42,487 nt of DNA from an uncultured Oscillospiraceae bacterium (GCA_904395865.1 CAJFNY010000131.1:1-42487); one strand, 5' to 3'. Shown: positions 8,724-17,896, counted from the first letter of the stretch. Notes: generated by a model from the letters alone, not told the origin. Translations and numbers: made by a program.

Positions 8724-9970
8724 TCGAACAGCTGCGGGCGGCCAAGGCCGCCTGCCCGGCCCTGCTCTCCGCCGGGACCGACCGGAAGAACGCCGCCCTG
8801 CTGGCCATGGCCGACGCGCTGCTGGCCGCCCGGGCCGAGATCCTGGAGGCCAACCGCCGGGACGTGGCGGCTGCCCGGGGCACCGTCTCCGAGGTGATGC
8901 TGGACCGGCTGGCCCTGAACCCCCAGCGGATCGCCGACATGGCCGAGGGCATCCGCCAGGTGGCCGCCCTGCCCGACCCGGTGGGCCGCGTGCTGGAGAC
9001 CGTGGAGCGGCCCAACGGCCTGCGGATTGAGAAGGTCTCGGTGCCCATGGGCGTCATCGCCGTGGTCTACGAGAGCCGGCCCAACGTCACCTCCGACGCG
9101 GCGGCCCTGGCCGTCAAGGCCGGCAGCGCCTGCGTCCTGCGGGGCGGCCGGGAGGCCTTCGCCACCTCCGGCGCCATCACCGTGGCCCTGCGCAGCGGCC
9201 TGCGGGCCGCCGGGCTGCCCGAGGACTGCATCACCATGGTGCAGGACACGAGCCACGAGGGCGTCCGCACGCTGATGCAGGCCGTGGGCCTGGTGGACCT
9301 GCTGATCCCCCGCGGCGGCGCCGGGCTCATCGACGCCTGCGTCCGCGGCGCCCTGGTCCCCTGCATCCAGACCGGCACCGGCATCTGCCACGTCTACGTG
9401 GACCGGGCCGCCGACCAGGAGATGGCCCTGAACATCATCGAGAACGCCAAGACGAGCCGCCCCTCGGTCTGCAACGCCGAGGAGGTGCTGCTGGTCCACC
9501 GGCAGATCGCCGCCGAGTTCCTGCCGAAGCTGCGCGTCCGCCTGGAGCGGGACCGCATCGCCGCCGGCAAGCCGCCGGTGGAGCTCCGGTGCGACCGGCG
9601 GGCCGCGGCCGTCCTGGGCGGGCCCCCGGCCGGGCCCAGGGACTTCGACACGGAGTTCCTGGACTACATCCTGGCCGTTGCCGTGGTGGACGGCACCGAC
9701 GAGGCCATCGCCCACATCGCCGCCCACTCCACCGGCCACTCCGACGCCATCGTCACCGCCGACCCGGCTGCGGCCGAGCAGTTCGTCACGCTGGTGGACA
9801 GCGCCGCCGTCTACGTCAACGCCTCCACCCGCTTCACCGACGGCGGCGAATTCGGCCTGGGCTGCGAGATGGGCATCTCCACCCAGAAGCTCCACGCCCG
9901 CGGCCCCATGGGCCTGCGGGAGCTGACGTCGTACAAGTACATCGTCCGCGGCAGCGGACAGATTCGGTAA
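8714..9970 (+). CDS. proA: Gamma-glutamyl phosphate reductase
   Basis: Second step of proline synthesis: NADPH-dependent reduction of gamma-glutamyl phosphate to glutamate 5-semialdehyde. The 418 residues have the ALDH-like fold, with [16 protein letters not shown] (111-126), [18 protein letters not shown] and the catalytic cysteine C253 in [12 protein letters not shown], then [28 protein letters not shown] near the end. The start ATG lies within the end of proB with AAGGAG upstream, and proC follows after 13 bases. ProB and ProA commonly form a complex that channels the labile phosphate. Confidence 0.96.
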   Translation: MQVIEQLRAAKAACPALLSAGTDRKNAALLAMADALLAARAEILEANRRDVAAARGTVSEVMLDRLALNPQRIADMAEGIRQVAALPDPVGRVLETVERPNGLRIEKVSVPMGVIAVVYESRPNVTSDAAALAVKAGSACVLRGGREAFATSGAITVALRSGLRAAGLPEDCITMVQDTSHEGVRTLMQAVGLVDLLIPRGGAGLIDACVRGALVPCIQTGTGICHVYVDRAADQEMALNIIENAKTSRPSVCNAEEVLLVHRQIAAEFLPKLRVRLERDRIAAGKPPVELRCDRRAAAVLGGPPAGPRDFDTEFLDYILAVAVVDGTDEAIAHIAAHSTGHSDAIVTADPAAAEQFVTLVDSAAVYVNASTRFTDGGEFGLGCEMGISTQKLHARGPMGLRELTSYKYIVRGSGQIR

Positions 9971-9983
9971 GGAGGCGGAAGCC

Positions 9984-10793
9984 ATGGCACATCTCTTCGG
10001 ATTCATCGGCTGCGGCAACATGGGCGGCGCCCTGGCCCGGGCCGTCTGCAGGACGGTCGACCCGGCCCGGGTGGTGCTGACGAACCGCACCGCGGCCAAG
10101 GCCGAGGCCCTGGCCGCCCAGCTGGGCTGCCACACGGCGCCGGACAACGCCGCCGTGGCCCGGGAGGCCCGATTCCTGTTCCTGGGCGTCAAGCCCCAGA
10201 TGATGCCCGGCGTCCTGCGGGACCTGGCGCCGGTGCTGGCGGAGCGGTCGGAGCCGTTCGTGCTGGTCAGCATGGCGGCCGGCCTGCGGATGGACCGGCT
10301 GCTGGAGCTGGCCCAGGGCCGCTACCCGCTGATCCGCATCATGCCCAACACGCCGGTGGCTGTGGGCGAAGGCATCATCCTCTACACGGCCAACGAGCTG
10401 GTCTCCGCCGCCGACCTGGACACGTTCCGCGCCGCCCTCTCCGCCGGCGGCCTGCTGGACCCGCTGGAGGAGCGCCTGCTGGACGCCGGCAGCGCCGTGG
10501 CCGGCTGCGGCGGGGCCTTCGCCGACGTGTTCCTGGAGGCTCTGGCCGACGGGGCCGTGGCCTGCGGCCTGCCCCGGGCCCAGGCCATGCGGTACGCTGC
10601 CCAGATGCTCCTGGGCTCGGCCCGCCTGGCCCTGGACAGCGGCCGCCACCCCGGCGCGCTGAAGGACGAGGTCTGCTCCCCCGGCGGCAGCACCATCCAG
10701 GGCGTCCGCGCCCTGGAGCGCGGCGGCTTCCGCTCGGCCGTGTTCGAGGCCGTCACCGCCGCCTACGAAAAGACCGTCGAGCTGGGCAAATGA
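9984..10793 (+). CDS. proC: Pyrroline-5-carboxylate reductase
   Basis: Last step of proline synthesis: NAD(P)H reduction of 1-pyrroline-5-carboxylate to L-proline. The 269 residues begin with the Rossmann motif GFIGCGNMGGAL (6-17), then FLGVKPQMM, RIMPNTPVAVGEG, and the C-terminal signature DEVCSPGGSTIQGVRALERGGF, all characteristic of ProC. The start follows AAGGAGG. With proB and proA it makes a complete glutamate-to-proline operon under one promoter. Confidence 0.96.
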   Translation: MAHLFGFIGCGNMGGALARAVCRTVDPARVVLTNRTAAKAEALAAQLGCHTAPDNAAVAREARFLFLGVKPQMMPGVLRDLAPVLAERSEPFVLVSMAAGLRMDRLLELAQGRYPLIRIMPNTPVAVGEGIILYTANELVSAADLDTFRAALSAGGLLDPLEERLLDAGSAVAGCGGAFADVFLEALADGAVACGLPRAQAMRYAAQMLLGSARLALDSGRHPGALKDEVCSPGGSTIQGVRALERGGFRSAVFEAVTAAYEKTVELGK

Positions 10794-10802
10794 CGGGCAG
10801 AA

Positions 10803-10834
10803 GACGCCCCGGGTTCCCCGGAACCCGGGGCGTC
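10803..10834. terminator. Perfect 15-bp hairpin after proC
   Basis: Arms 10803-10817 and 10820-10834 are exact inverted repeats with a 2-base spacer, 9 bases after the proC stop. No T-run follows on either strand, so it is not a canonical intrinsic terminator; it may end transcription weakly or protect the 3' end of the mRNA. Confidence 0.6.
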
Positions 10835-10860
10835 AGCCGTCCTGCGGGCGTTCTCCGGGC

Positions 10861-10889
10861 TTGATTTGCGCGGCGGAATCCCGTACAAT
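10861..10889 (+). promoter_or_regulatory. Promoter of the two-component system
   Basis: TTGATT (10861-10866) and TACAAT (10884-10889) are exactly 17 bases apart. The start of transcription would be near 10896, leaving about 44 bases before the response regulator start. Confidence 0.8.
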
Positions 10890-10939
10890 GGGGGCGGACG
10901 GCGGGCTCCGCCGTTACGACGGACGAGGAGGTTGCGGCA

Positions 10940-11641
10940 ATGGCGCAGACGGCTGCCAGCATTCTGGTGGTGGACGACGAGGCGGAGATCCGCCACGTGC
11001 TCCGGGTCCTGCTGGAGAGCGAGGGCTTCTCGGTGACGGAGGCCGCCAGCGGCGAGGAGGCCCTGGCCCGGTTCACGCCGGATACGGATCTGGTGATTCT
11101 GGACGTGCGGATGCCCGGTATCTCCGGCTATCAGGTCTGCCTGCGGCTGCGGGAGCGGTGGAACGTGCCGATCCTGTTCCTGACGGCGAAAACCCAGGAT
11201 TCCGATCTGACCATGGGATTTTCTGCCGGCGGCGACGACTACCTGGCCAAGCCCTTCTCGTATCCGGAGCTGATGGCCCGCGTGAAGGGGCTGCTCCGGC
11301 GCTACCACGTCTACAAGGGCAAGCCCGACGAGGAGAACGACCCGTACATCGAGCGTCACGGGCTGCGCCTCAACTGCGCCCGCAACGAGGTCTGGCAGGC
11401 CGGCCGGGAGCTGAACCTGACCGAAAAGGAGTACCGCCTGCTCCGCCTGATGCTGCTCCACCGGGGGAAGCTCTTCTCGGCCCAGAATCTCTACGAAAGC
11501 GTGTGGGAGGAGCCGTACCTGCCTGCCTCCAGCAACACCGTGATGGTCCACATCCGGAAGCTGCGGGAGAAGGTGGAGCGGGATCCGAAGCATCCCGAAG
11601 TGATCCAGACGGTGTGGGGAAAGGGGTATCGGATTGGTTAG
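10940..11641 (+). CDS. OmpR/PhoB-family response regulator
   Basis: A DNA-binding response regulator of 233 residues. The receiver domain (about 7-125) has the acidic pair D12/D13, the phosphoacceptor D55 in LVILDVRMPG, T82 and K104 (LAKPFSYPELMARVK). The C-terminal winged helix (about 135-233) shows LNLTEKEYRLLRLML, a wing with VWEEPYLPASSNTVMVHIRKLREKVE and the end VWGKGYRIG. It is most like the VanR/SaeR group. The start ATG has GAGGAGG upstream. It overlaps the kinase gene by 8 bases, and the efflux operon downstream of the pair is the most likely target. Confidence 0.93.
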   Translation: MAQTAASILVVDDEAEIRHVLRVLLESEGFSVTEAASGEEALARFTPDTDLVILDVRMPGISGYQVCLRLRERWNVPILFLTAKTQDSDLTMGFSAGGDDYLAKPFSYPELMARVKGLLRRYHVYKGKPDEENDPYIERHGLRLNCARNEVWQAGRELNLTEKEYRLLRLMLLHRGKLFSAQNLYESVWEEPYLPASSNTVMVHIRKLREKVERDPKHPEVIQTVWGKGYRIG

Positions 11642-12911
11642 ACGGCGCGGCCCCTCCCGCCTGGGGCTGAAATTCCTCCTGGCGGCGGCCCTGGCCCTGG
11701 CGGCGGCCCTGGGCCTGCGGGCGCTGCTGGACGGCGCGGCCCTGCCCGCGCTGCTCCGCTCCCCCGGCTTCGAGGCCGGCTGGTATGCGCGGTACGGCGA
11801 CGCGGCGGAGGACTTCCAGCGCCACGTCCGCGACCGGGGACTGACGGTTCAGGCCGCTCTGCGGGACACCGTCTGGCAGCGGCAGCACCCTCAGGTGGAC
11901 CTCTACCTGGAGGACCCCGCCGCCCTGGACACGACGCTGCTGGAAGACTACGGCGGCCAGCGCATCGACTGCGCCGACGGCCAGCTGTACGCCTACCCCA
12001 TGCCGGCGTACGTGTACTACACCGGCATGGGGCGGCTGCTCTCGCTGCTGGCCTCGGCCGTCTGCTTCTTCGCGATTCTCACACCGTACACGGTCGTGCT
12101 GATCCGGCGGATCACGCGGCTGGCCCGGGACATGCAGGTCCTGGCCGGCGGCGACCTGGACCACCGGGTCGTCTCCCGCGGCCGGGATGAGCTGGCGGAG
12201 CTGGGCCGGAGCATCGAGGAGATGCGCCTGGCCGTTCTGGACCAGATGGCCCGGGAGACCGAGGCCGTCCGGGCCAACAGCCGGCTCATCACCTCCCTCT
12301 CTCACGACCTGCGCACGCCGCTGACGAAGCTGATCGGCTACCTGGACATCCTGCGCCACGGCTGCGGCGACGAGGCCCGGCGGGATGAGTATCTGCAGCG
12401 GGCAGCCGACAAGGCGCTCCAGATGCGCGCCCTGTCCGACGAGATGTTCCGCCATTTTCAGGTGGAGCCGGCGGCCGTGCCGGAGCCGGAGGCCGCGCCG
12501 GAGACCGTCTCAGGTCCGGTCCTGCTGGGCCAGCTGCTGGCCGAACAGTGCTTCGACCTGACCGATGCCGGCTTTCAGGCGCCGCTGCCGGTGATCTCCG
12601 GTGAATACCGGCTGCGTCTGCGGACGGATGACCTGCGCCGGGTCTTTGACAACCTGTTCACGAATCTGCGGAAGTACGCCGACCCGGCCTGCCCCATCCG
12701 CCTGACGGTGGAGGAAGCGGAGGACCGGGTGGCCGTGACGCTGGAAAACCGCGTCCGCCGCGGCCCCCAGGACGACAGCCGCGGCATCGGGCTGCCCACC
12801 ATCCGCGCCCTGCTGGCCCGCAGCGGCGGCCGGATGGAGATCGAGCAGCACGGACGCCGGTACCGCACCACCGTCTGGCTGCCCAAGGCCGGCAGCGCGG
12901 ACGCCCCGTGA
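11634..12911 (+). CDS. Sensor histidine kinase with HAMP domain
   Basis: Membrane sensor partner of the preceding regulator, 425 residues from a TTG start at 11634 that overlaps the regulator stop, with AAAGGGG upstream. Membrane helices are at about 11-28 and 134-157, flanking an extracytoplasmic sensor of about 100 residues. A HAMP region (158-210) leads to the phosphoacceptor H224 in SLSHDLRTPLTKL, the N box with N340/N344 (FDNLFTNLRKYA) and a G box (GIGLPTIRAL). The ATP-binding part is short but complete. The signal is unknown; the coupling to a MacAB-like efflux system suggests a cell-envelope or antimicrobial stress. Confidence 0.9.
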   Translation: MVRRRGPSRLGLKFLLAAALALAAALGLRALLDGAALPALLRSPGFEAGWYARYGDAAEDFQRHVRDRGLTVQAALRDTVWQRQHPQVDLYLEDPAALDTTLLEDYGGQRIDCADGQLYAYPMPAYVYYTGMGRLLSLLASAVCFFAILTPYTVVLIRRITRLARDMQVLAGGDLDHRVVSRGRDELAELGRSIEEMRLAVLDQMARETEAVRANSRLITSLSHDLRTPLTKLIGYLDILRHGCGDEARRDEYLQRAADKALQMRALSDEMFRHFQVEPAAVPEPEAAPETVSGPVLLGQLLAEQCFDLTDAGFQAPLPVISGEYRLRLRTDDLRRVFDNLFTNLRKYADPACPIRLTVEEAEDRVAVTLENRVRRGPQDDSRGIGLPTIRALLARSGGRMEIEQHGRRYRTTVWLPKAGSADAP

Positions 12912-12940
12912 GGCATCCGCGCCTTCCTGACAACGATTTT

Positions 12941-12984
12941 CGGCCCCGCCGGGATGCTCCGGCGGGGCCGATTTCAGAATTTTT
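12941..12984 (+). terminator. Terminator of the two-component operon
   Basis: A perfect 12-bp GC-rich stem (12941-12952 with 12959-12970, 6-base loop) is followed by an AT-rich tail ATTTCAGAATTTTT, 29 bases after the kinase stop. The tail overlaps the start of the next promoter region. Confidence 0.75.
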
Positions 12985-13027
12985 AAGATTTGTACCCCAT
13001 AGAGATTTAAGATTCGCCTGGTATTCT
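12972..13027 (+). promoter_or_regulatory. Activator-type promoter with TTTAAGATT direct repeats, upstream of the efflux operon
   Basis: TTTAAGATT occurs at 12982-12990 and again at 13006-13014, with a weaker copy TTTCAGAAT at 12972-12980. An extended -10 (TG at 13019, TATTCT at 13022-13027) lies just downstream, and no good -35 is present at the proper distance. Direct repeats covering the -35 zone of a promoter with a poor -35 are typical of OmpR-family activation. That the neighbouring regulator binds here is an inference. Confidence 0.6.
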
Positions 13028-13081
13028 GGGTCCATCCAGCAGCGCGGCTGACGCGCCTGACGAACAGAAAGGATGACACCC

Positions 13082-14818
13082 ATGATCGGATCGAACAAGC
13101 AAAACGCCGCCGGCCGGAAGCTCCCCCGGAAGCTGCTGGCCCTGGCCGCGGTCGCCGCTCTGCTGACCGCCGGCGGCCTCGGCGCCGCCCGCCTGCTGCG
13201 GGGCGGCAGGCAGGATACCCAGTACGTCACCGACACGGTGACGCGCGACACGCTGGAGAGCACCGTCCGCGGCACCGGCGCGGCGGCTGCGCGGGAATCG
13301 GTTTCCCTGACGCCGCCGGTCAGCACCACGGTCCTGGCCCTTCACGTGAAGGAGGGGGACCGGGTGGAAGCCGGCACCGTGCTCTATGAGCTGGACCCCT
13401 CCGAGGCCCAGGCGGCCACGGAGGAGGCCCGCAAGGCGCTGGCGGATGCCGAAGCCGGTATTTCCAGTGCCGACGAGCGGCTCGGCGCCGCCCGGAAGCA
13501 GCTGGCCGAGGCCGAGGCGGCGTACGGGAAGCTGCAGGCCTCCCGGGCCGACCTGACCGTTACGGCCCCCATGGACGGCAAGCTGCTGGAGGCGGCGCCT
13601 CTGGCGGCCGGCACGGAGATCGCCGCCGGTCAGAAGGTGGCTACCGTCGTCAGCGCCGGCCGGCTGCAGCTGTCTCTTTACTTCAGCTACGCCTACCTGG
13701 ACCAGCTGAAGCAGGGCCAGACGGCCACCGTTTCGATTCCGGCAGCCATGACCTCGGTGCCCGGGGTCGTCCGGGAGATCCACCAGGTGGATTACGTCAC
13801 GCCGGAGGGCGCCCGGTGCTTCGAGGCCGTCGTGGCTCTGGACAACCCCGGAACGCTGACGGCCGGCATGGAGGCCACCGCCTCGCTGATGGCCGGCGGA
13901 AGCCCCGTCTATCCGTACCGCAGCGGGACGCTGGCCTATCAGGAGGTCCGGGACGTGACGGCCAAGGTGGCCGGCCCCCTGCAGAGCAGCAGCCTCCGCA
14001 GCCACGCGGCCGTGCGGGCCGGGCAGGCGCTCCTGGTGCTGGGCCCGGACGCGCTGGACCGGCAGCTGGAGGAGCAGAAAACCGCCGTGGACGCCGCCCG
14101 GGACGGCGTGCGCAGCGCCGAGTCGTCGGCAGAAACGGCCCGGGAGGCTCTGACGGCCGCCCGGGAGAAGGTGAAGAAGGCCCAGGAGCAGGAGGCGGCC
14201 ATGTGTGTCCGCGCGCCCATTGCCGGCACCATCCTCACGTGCCTGCTGGAGCAGGGCGCCCGGGCCGATGCCGGCCAGCTGGGCATTCTGCTGGCGGATA
14301 CGTCGGTCATGCGCGTGGAGATTCAGGTGGATGAACGGAACGTCAACCGCGTGAAAAACGGCATGGCGTGCACCGTCACCCAGGCCGGCCTGGCCGGCGA
14401 GGAGACCACCTTCGAGGGCACCGTGGAGAGCGTCAGCCTGACGGGCAAGGCGGAAAACGGCGTCTCCTTCTTTCCCGCCGTGGTGCGCGTCGACAATGGC
14501 GACGGCGCCATGATGACCGGCATGTCCGTGGAGTACACGCTGGTGCTGGCACGCTCAGAGGACTGCCTCGTCGTCCCCGCCCAGGCCGTCCAGTATACCG
14601 ACCAGGGCACGTGCCTTTTCGTCCGGGCCGACCACCGGCCGGACAACGCCGTGGACCTGGGCGAGAGCGCCGACATCCCCCGGGGCTTCTACGCCGTGCC
14701 GGTCAAGACGGGCCTGTCCGACAGTGAACGTGTGGAGATTCTGAGCGGCGTCGACGAGGGCGCGGAGGTCTTTACCCAGCGGCTGACCGAGTCGGGCAGC
14801 TCCTTCGACGAGGTCTAG
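13082..14818 (+). CDS. HlyD/MacA-type efflux adaptor with tandem-duplicated module
   Basis: Membrane-anchored adaptor of a MacAB-like efflux system, 578 residues. The ATG at 13082 is preferred because GAAAGG lies about 11 bases upstream; the ATG at 13073 is too close to it. One membrane helix (about 16-38) is followed by a half-lipoyl segment (VLALHVKEGDRVEAGTVLYELD), an alanine/glutamate-rich coiled coil, the second half-lipoyl segment (VTAPMDGKLLEAAPLAAGTEI) and a beta-barrel. The same order then repeats: TAKVAGPLQSSSLR, a second coiled coil (DRQLEEQKTAVDAARDGV), RAPIAGTILTCLLEQGARA and VEIQVDERNVNRVKNGM. Common MacA-like adaptors have one such unit in about 380-420 residues. The ATPase gene starts 10 bases later. 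Confidence 0.85.
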   Translation: MIGSNKQNAAGRKLPRKLLALAAVAALLTAGGLGAARLLRGGRQDTQYVTDTVTRDTLESTVRGTGAAAARESVSLTPPVSTTVLALHVKEGDRVEAGTVLYELDPSEAQAATEEARKALADAEAGISSADERLGAARKQLAEAEAAYGKLQASRADLTVTAPMDGKLLEAAPLAAGTEIAAGQKVATVVSAGRLQLSLYFSYAYLDQLKQGQTATVSIPAAMTSVPGVVREIHQVDYVTPEGARCFEAVVALDNPGTLTAGMEATASLMAGGSPVYPYRSGTLAYQEVRDVTAKVAGPLQSSSLRSHAAVRAGQALLVLGPDALDRQLEEQKTAVDAARDGVRSAESSAETAREALTAAREKVKKAQEQEAAMCVRAPIAGTILTCLLEQGARADAGQLGILLADTSVMRVEIQVDERNVNRVKNGMACTVTQAGLAGEETTFEGTVESVSLTGKAENGVSFFPAVVRVDNGDGAMMTGMSVEYTLVLARSEDCLVVPAQAVQYTDQGTCLFVRADHRPDNAVDLGESADIPRGFYAVPVKTGLSDSERVEILSGVDEGAEVFTQRLTESGSSFDEV

Positions 14819-14828
14819 GAGGTGTGCC

Positions 14829-15530
14829 ATGAGTCTGATTGAACTGCAGCAGATTTCCAGAATCTATAACGAGGGCATGGCCAACGAGGTGCGGGCCCTC
14901 CGCGGCGTTGACCTGACCATCGGCCGCGGGGAGTTCGTGGCCATCATCGGAGCCTCCGGCTCCGGCAAGTCGACGCTGATGAACGTCCTCGGCTGCCTGG
15001 ACCTGCCCACCCGCGGCAGCTACCGGCTCAACGGCCAGCTGGTCAGCCGGATGACTGACGACGAGCTCTCCCGCGTCCGGAATGAGGAGATCGGCTTCAT
15101 TTTCCAGGGCTACAATCTGATTCCGGCGCTGGACGCCCAGGAGAACGTGGAGCTGCCGCTGGTCTACCAGGGCCTCAGCGCCGCCCGCCGGGCGCAGCGC
15201 GCCCGGGAGGCCCTGGAGCAGGTGGGGCTCAGCGACCGGCTGCACAGCTACCCCTCCCAGATGTCCGGCGGCCAGCAGCAGCGCGTGGCCATTGCCCGGG
15301 CCATCTCCACCAACGCCCCGATCCTGATGGCAGACGAGCCCACCGGCGCCCTGGATTCCCACACCGGCCGCCAGGTGCTGGACATTCTCCACCGGCTCCA
15401 TCAGGAGCGCGGCACCACCATCCTGCTCATCACCCATGACAATCACGTGGCTGCCACGGCCCGGCGGATCATCCGCATCGCCGACGGCCGGATCGTGGTG
15501 GACTGCCCGAGAGAGGAGATTGCCCTGTGA
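14829..15530 (+). CDS. ABC transporter ATP-binding protein, MacB/LolD type
   Basis: ATPase subunit of the efflux or lipoprotein-type transporter, 233 residues. It has Walker [10 protein letters not shown] (41-49), the Q-loop [21 protein letters not shown] that marks the MacB/LolD/FtsE group, the signature [15 protein letters not shown], Walker [13 protein letters not shown] and the switch H in LLITHD. AGGAGG lies 9 bases before the ATG. The last four bases overlap the GTG start of the permease gene, so the two are translationally coupled. Confidence 0.93.
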   Translation: MSLIELQQISRIYNEGMANEVRALRGVDLTIGRGEFVAIIGASGSGKSTLMNVLGCLDLPTRGSYRLNGQLVSRMTDDELSRVRNEEIGFIFQGYNLIPALDAQENVELPLVYQGLSAARRAQRAREALEQVGLSDRLHSYPSQMSGGQQQRVAIARAISTNAPILMADEPTGALDSHTGRQVLDILHRLHQERGTTILLITHDNHVAATARRIIRIADGRIVVDCPREEIAL

Positions 15531-16720
15531 ACCTCGCCCCTTCCTTCCGGATGGCCCTGCGGTCCATCCGCGCCAACAAGGTCCGTTCCCTGCTGACGAT
15601 GCTCGGCATCATCATCGGCGTGGCGGCCGTCATCATCCTCGTCTCCCTGGTGCAGGCCTCCAACCGCCACCTGAAGGCGTACTACGAGCGCCTGGGGAGC
15701 AACCGCATCACCATCTCCGCCGAGCAGTCCGGCGGCGCCGACCTGACGCAGCCGCTTCTGGACTTCTGCCTTCGCCTCGGCCCGTCGGTCCTGGGCGCCA
15801 CGCCTGACGCCACCACGGAGGGCCCCCTCCGCTACCATGACAAGTCCACCGAGCAGATGGAAACCGGCGGCCCCAACGTCAAGCTGGGCAGCCACCAGTT
15901 CTCCCTGTGCAACAATTTTCAGCTGGCGCGCGGACGGGACCTGTGCTATATGGATGTCCAGGCCAGCCAGCAGGTGATCGTCCTGGGCGCCCGAACCGCC
16001 GAATACCTCTTCGACTACCAGGACCCCGTGGGCCGGACGGTGCTGCTCCGCGGCCATCCGTTCAAGGTGGTGGGCGTCTATCAGGCCAAGGATCCCGATT
16101 CGGAATACTCCATGGACAACGTGGCGGTCATCCCCTACACGCTCTGCCGCCTGCTGGACCACCGGCGGAATCTGGACACCTTCACCGTCCGGGCGGCATC
16201 AGCTGGGGCCGCCGCAGAGGTTACGTCCCGGCTCTCCGGCTTTCTGCGGGGAAAGATCGACAACGAACGCGGCTACTTCAGCGTTTACTCGGAGAACCAG
16301 GACGTTCGGGCCTCCGACCAGCAGAACCGCACCATGAGCATGGTGCTGGGCGGCATCGCGGGCATCTCGCTGCTGGTGGGCGGCATCGGCATCATGAACA
16401 TCATGCTCGTCACCGTCACGGAGCGGACCCGGGAGATCGGCATCCGCAAGGCCATCGGCGCGCGCCGCCGGTCGATCCTGGCCCAGTTCCTGCTGGAGGC
16501 CTCGGTCGTCTGCGGCATCGGCGGCCTGCTGGGCATCGTCCTGGGCATTGCCGGAACGTTCCTGGCGGGTCAGTTGATCCTCCGTACTGCAGTCCTGCCG
16601 AACCTGGCCATCTCCGTCGGCGCGTTCGTGTTCTCCGTCGGCCTCGGCGTCGGCTTCGGCATCTACCCGGCCGCCAAAGCCTCGAAGCTCCAGCCCGTCG
16701 CCGCCCTCCGCGCCGACTGA
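15527..16720 (+). CDS. ABC transporter permease, MacB/FtsX family
   Basis: Membrane subunit of 397 residues. It starts at GTG 15527 within the ATPase stop, with GAGGAG 8 bases upstream. The N-terminal region has MALRSIRANKVRSLLTMLGIIIGVAAVIILV (first membrane helix), then a MacB-type extracytoplasmic domain of about 220 residues (NRITISAEQ..., DVQASQQVIVLG). A C-terminal FtsX domain has three helices with GGIAGISLLVGGIGIMNIML, TERTREIGIRKAIGARR and FGIYPAAKASKLQPVAALR. This is the mechanotransmission type of ABC system; in Firmicutes these export peptides, antimicrobials or lipids. The substrate is not evident. Confidence 0.92.
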   Translation: MNLAPSFRMALRSIRANKVRSLLTMLGIIIGVAAVIILVSLVQASNRHLKAYYERLGSNRITISAEQSGGADLTQPLLDFCLRLGPSVLGATPDATTEGPLRYHDKSTEQMETGGPNVKLGSHQFSLCNNFQLARGRDLCYMDVQASQQVIVLGARTAEYLFDYQDPVGRTVLLRGHPFKVVGVYQAKDPDSEYSMDNVAVIPYTLCRLLDHRRNLDTFTVRAASAGAAAEVTSRLSGFLRGKIDNERGYFSVYSENQDVRASDQQNRTMSMVLGGIAGISLLVGGIGIMNIMLVTVTERTREIGIRKAIGARRRSILAQFLLEASVVCGIGGLLGIVLGIAGTFLAGQLILRTAVLPNLAISVGAFVFSVGLGVGFGIYPAAKASKLQPVAALRAD

Positions 16721-17089
16721 CCCCGAAACCATCCCCTCCACCGCCGGGCAAAGGGGGGCTGTGATCGAAGACCATGCAACAGCGGTGTGTTTGCACGTCT
16801 CCGCATCGGGAGCGTATCCATGCGCACCGCGTTTGCAATGGTATTCGGATCCTGATTTTCCTACAAAACAGAAAATCCGCAGGGGATTTCAACCCTGCGG
16901 ATTTTCTATCTCATTGCACCGGGTGGGGGCCCACCGGAAAAGTATGCAGATGACCACTGCGACACGTGGGACGGACTGTGACGGCCGAAGCCCACAGCCG
17001 GGCCGGGCGCCGGTGATTCAGAAGAAGGAAGCTTCAAGACGGCATCTCACTCGGTCATTCTGGGCAGAAAGCATTGGAAGTCCTGCAGC
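16721..17089. other. Intergenic junction between high-GC backbone and lower-GC island
   Basis: About 370 bases with no supportable gene between two convergent operons. It holds the bidirectional terminator described separately. GC and codon style change across it: the permease gene on the left is about 65-70% GC and the ECF ATPase gene on the right is near 50% by eye. I see no integrase, tRNA, transposase end or direct repeat matching the right edge at 42.1-42.3 kb. Confidence 0.6.
16871..16906. terminator. Bidirectional terminator between the efflux and ECF operons
   Basis: A perfect 14-bp stem (16871-16884 with 16893-16906) with an 8-base loop has AAAA at the outer left arm and TTTT at the outer right arm, so each strand ends in a U-rich arm. 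It lies between convergent operons. Confidence 0.8.
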
Positions 17090-17893
17090 TCAGAGCGGCT
17101 GAAGTGCTTCCAGAAAGCCTTCAATGGTGATGATTTGCTCCTTCACACCAACTTCTCTTGCGAGCTGACTGACGTATGGCTGGTGAAGAGCAGCTTCCTG
17201 AAGCTTGTCCAGTTGCCAGAAGACATCGCGCTTGTTGCCGTCAGAGATCTTATTGCCATGTGCCATCACGATGGTTCTTTCAAAGTTGCGGACCACGAAT
17301 TCCATGTCGTGCGAAATGGTCAGTATGATTTTTCCCTCGTGCTCCAAAGTTGAAATGATTTCGGCCAGATGATCCATGCCAACCTTATCCTGACCGGCCG
17401 TTGGCTCATCCAGAATGATCAGCTCACAGTCCATTGCCAGCACTGCAGCGATGGTCACAAATTTGCGATGGGCATACGACAAATCGTAGGGATTAACGTC
17501 CCGCTGCTGTTCCAAACCGGTGAGGCGAAGCGCCCTGGATACTCGCCGCTCAATCTCATCCGTATTGAGCTTGTAGTACCTAGGGGTGTACGCCACCTCA
17601 TCAAACACGGTGTTGTTAAAAATCTGATCGTCAGGATTTTGGAATACATAACCGACCTTTTTGGCAATTTGTGCGGTGGTATAGTCCTTTGTATTCATGC
17701 CGTCAATGATCACATCGCCAGCAGTTGGCCGCAGGAGACCGTTGATCATCTTGGCAGTGGTGGTTTTCCCGGCACCGTTTTCACCGATGATTGCGACTTT
17801 CTCTCCGCGATCAATGGAAATGTTCAAGTCCTTAATTGCCTCAAACCCGTTTTCATAGGTAAAGCCGACATTTTTGATTTCCAGATACGCCAT
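17090..17893 (-). CDS. ECF transporter ATP-binding subunit with degenerate signature (EcfA-type)
   Basis: One of two ATPases energising the ECF importer, 267 residues. Walker A is GENGAGKTT (37-45), the Q-loop is YVFQNPDDQIFNNTVFDEVAY, typical of CbiO/EcfA, and Walker B is LIILDEPTAGQD with a switch H in TISHDMEFV. The ABC signature, normally LSGGQ, reads LSYAH here (YDLSYAHRKF), while its partner keeps LSGGQ. It starts after GGAGGAATAGCGT, 3 bases after the partner ATPase gene, and is the last gene of the minus-strand operon. It assembles with the partner ATPase, EcfT and the S component. Confidence 0.9.
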   Translation of the reverse strand: MAYLEIKNVGFTYENGFEAIKDLNISIDRGEKVAIIGENGAGKTTTAKMINGLLRPTAGDVIIDGMNTKDYTTAQIAKKVGYVFQNPDDQIFNNTVFDEVAYTPRYYKLNTDEIERRVSRALRLTGLEQQRDVNPYDLSYAHRKFVTIAAVLAMDCELIILDEPTAGQDKVGMDHLAEIISTLEHEGKIILTISHDMEFVVRNFERTIVMAHGNKISDGNKRDVFWQLDKLQEAALHQPYVSQLAREVGVKEQIITIEGFLEALQPL

Positions 17894-17896
17894 ACG

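Noticed and set aside
16761..17102. 113-codon open frame in the junction region
   Set aside because: It runs through the bidirectional terminator hairpin, has no ribosome site and shows no protein-like pattern.
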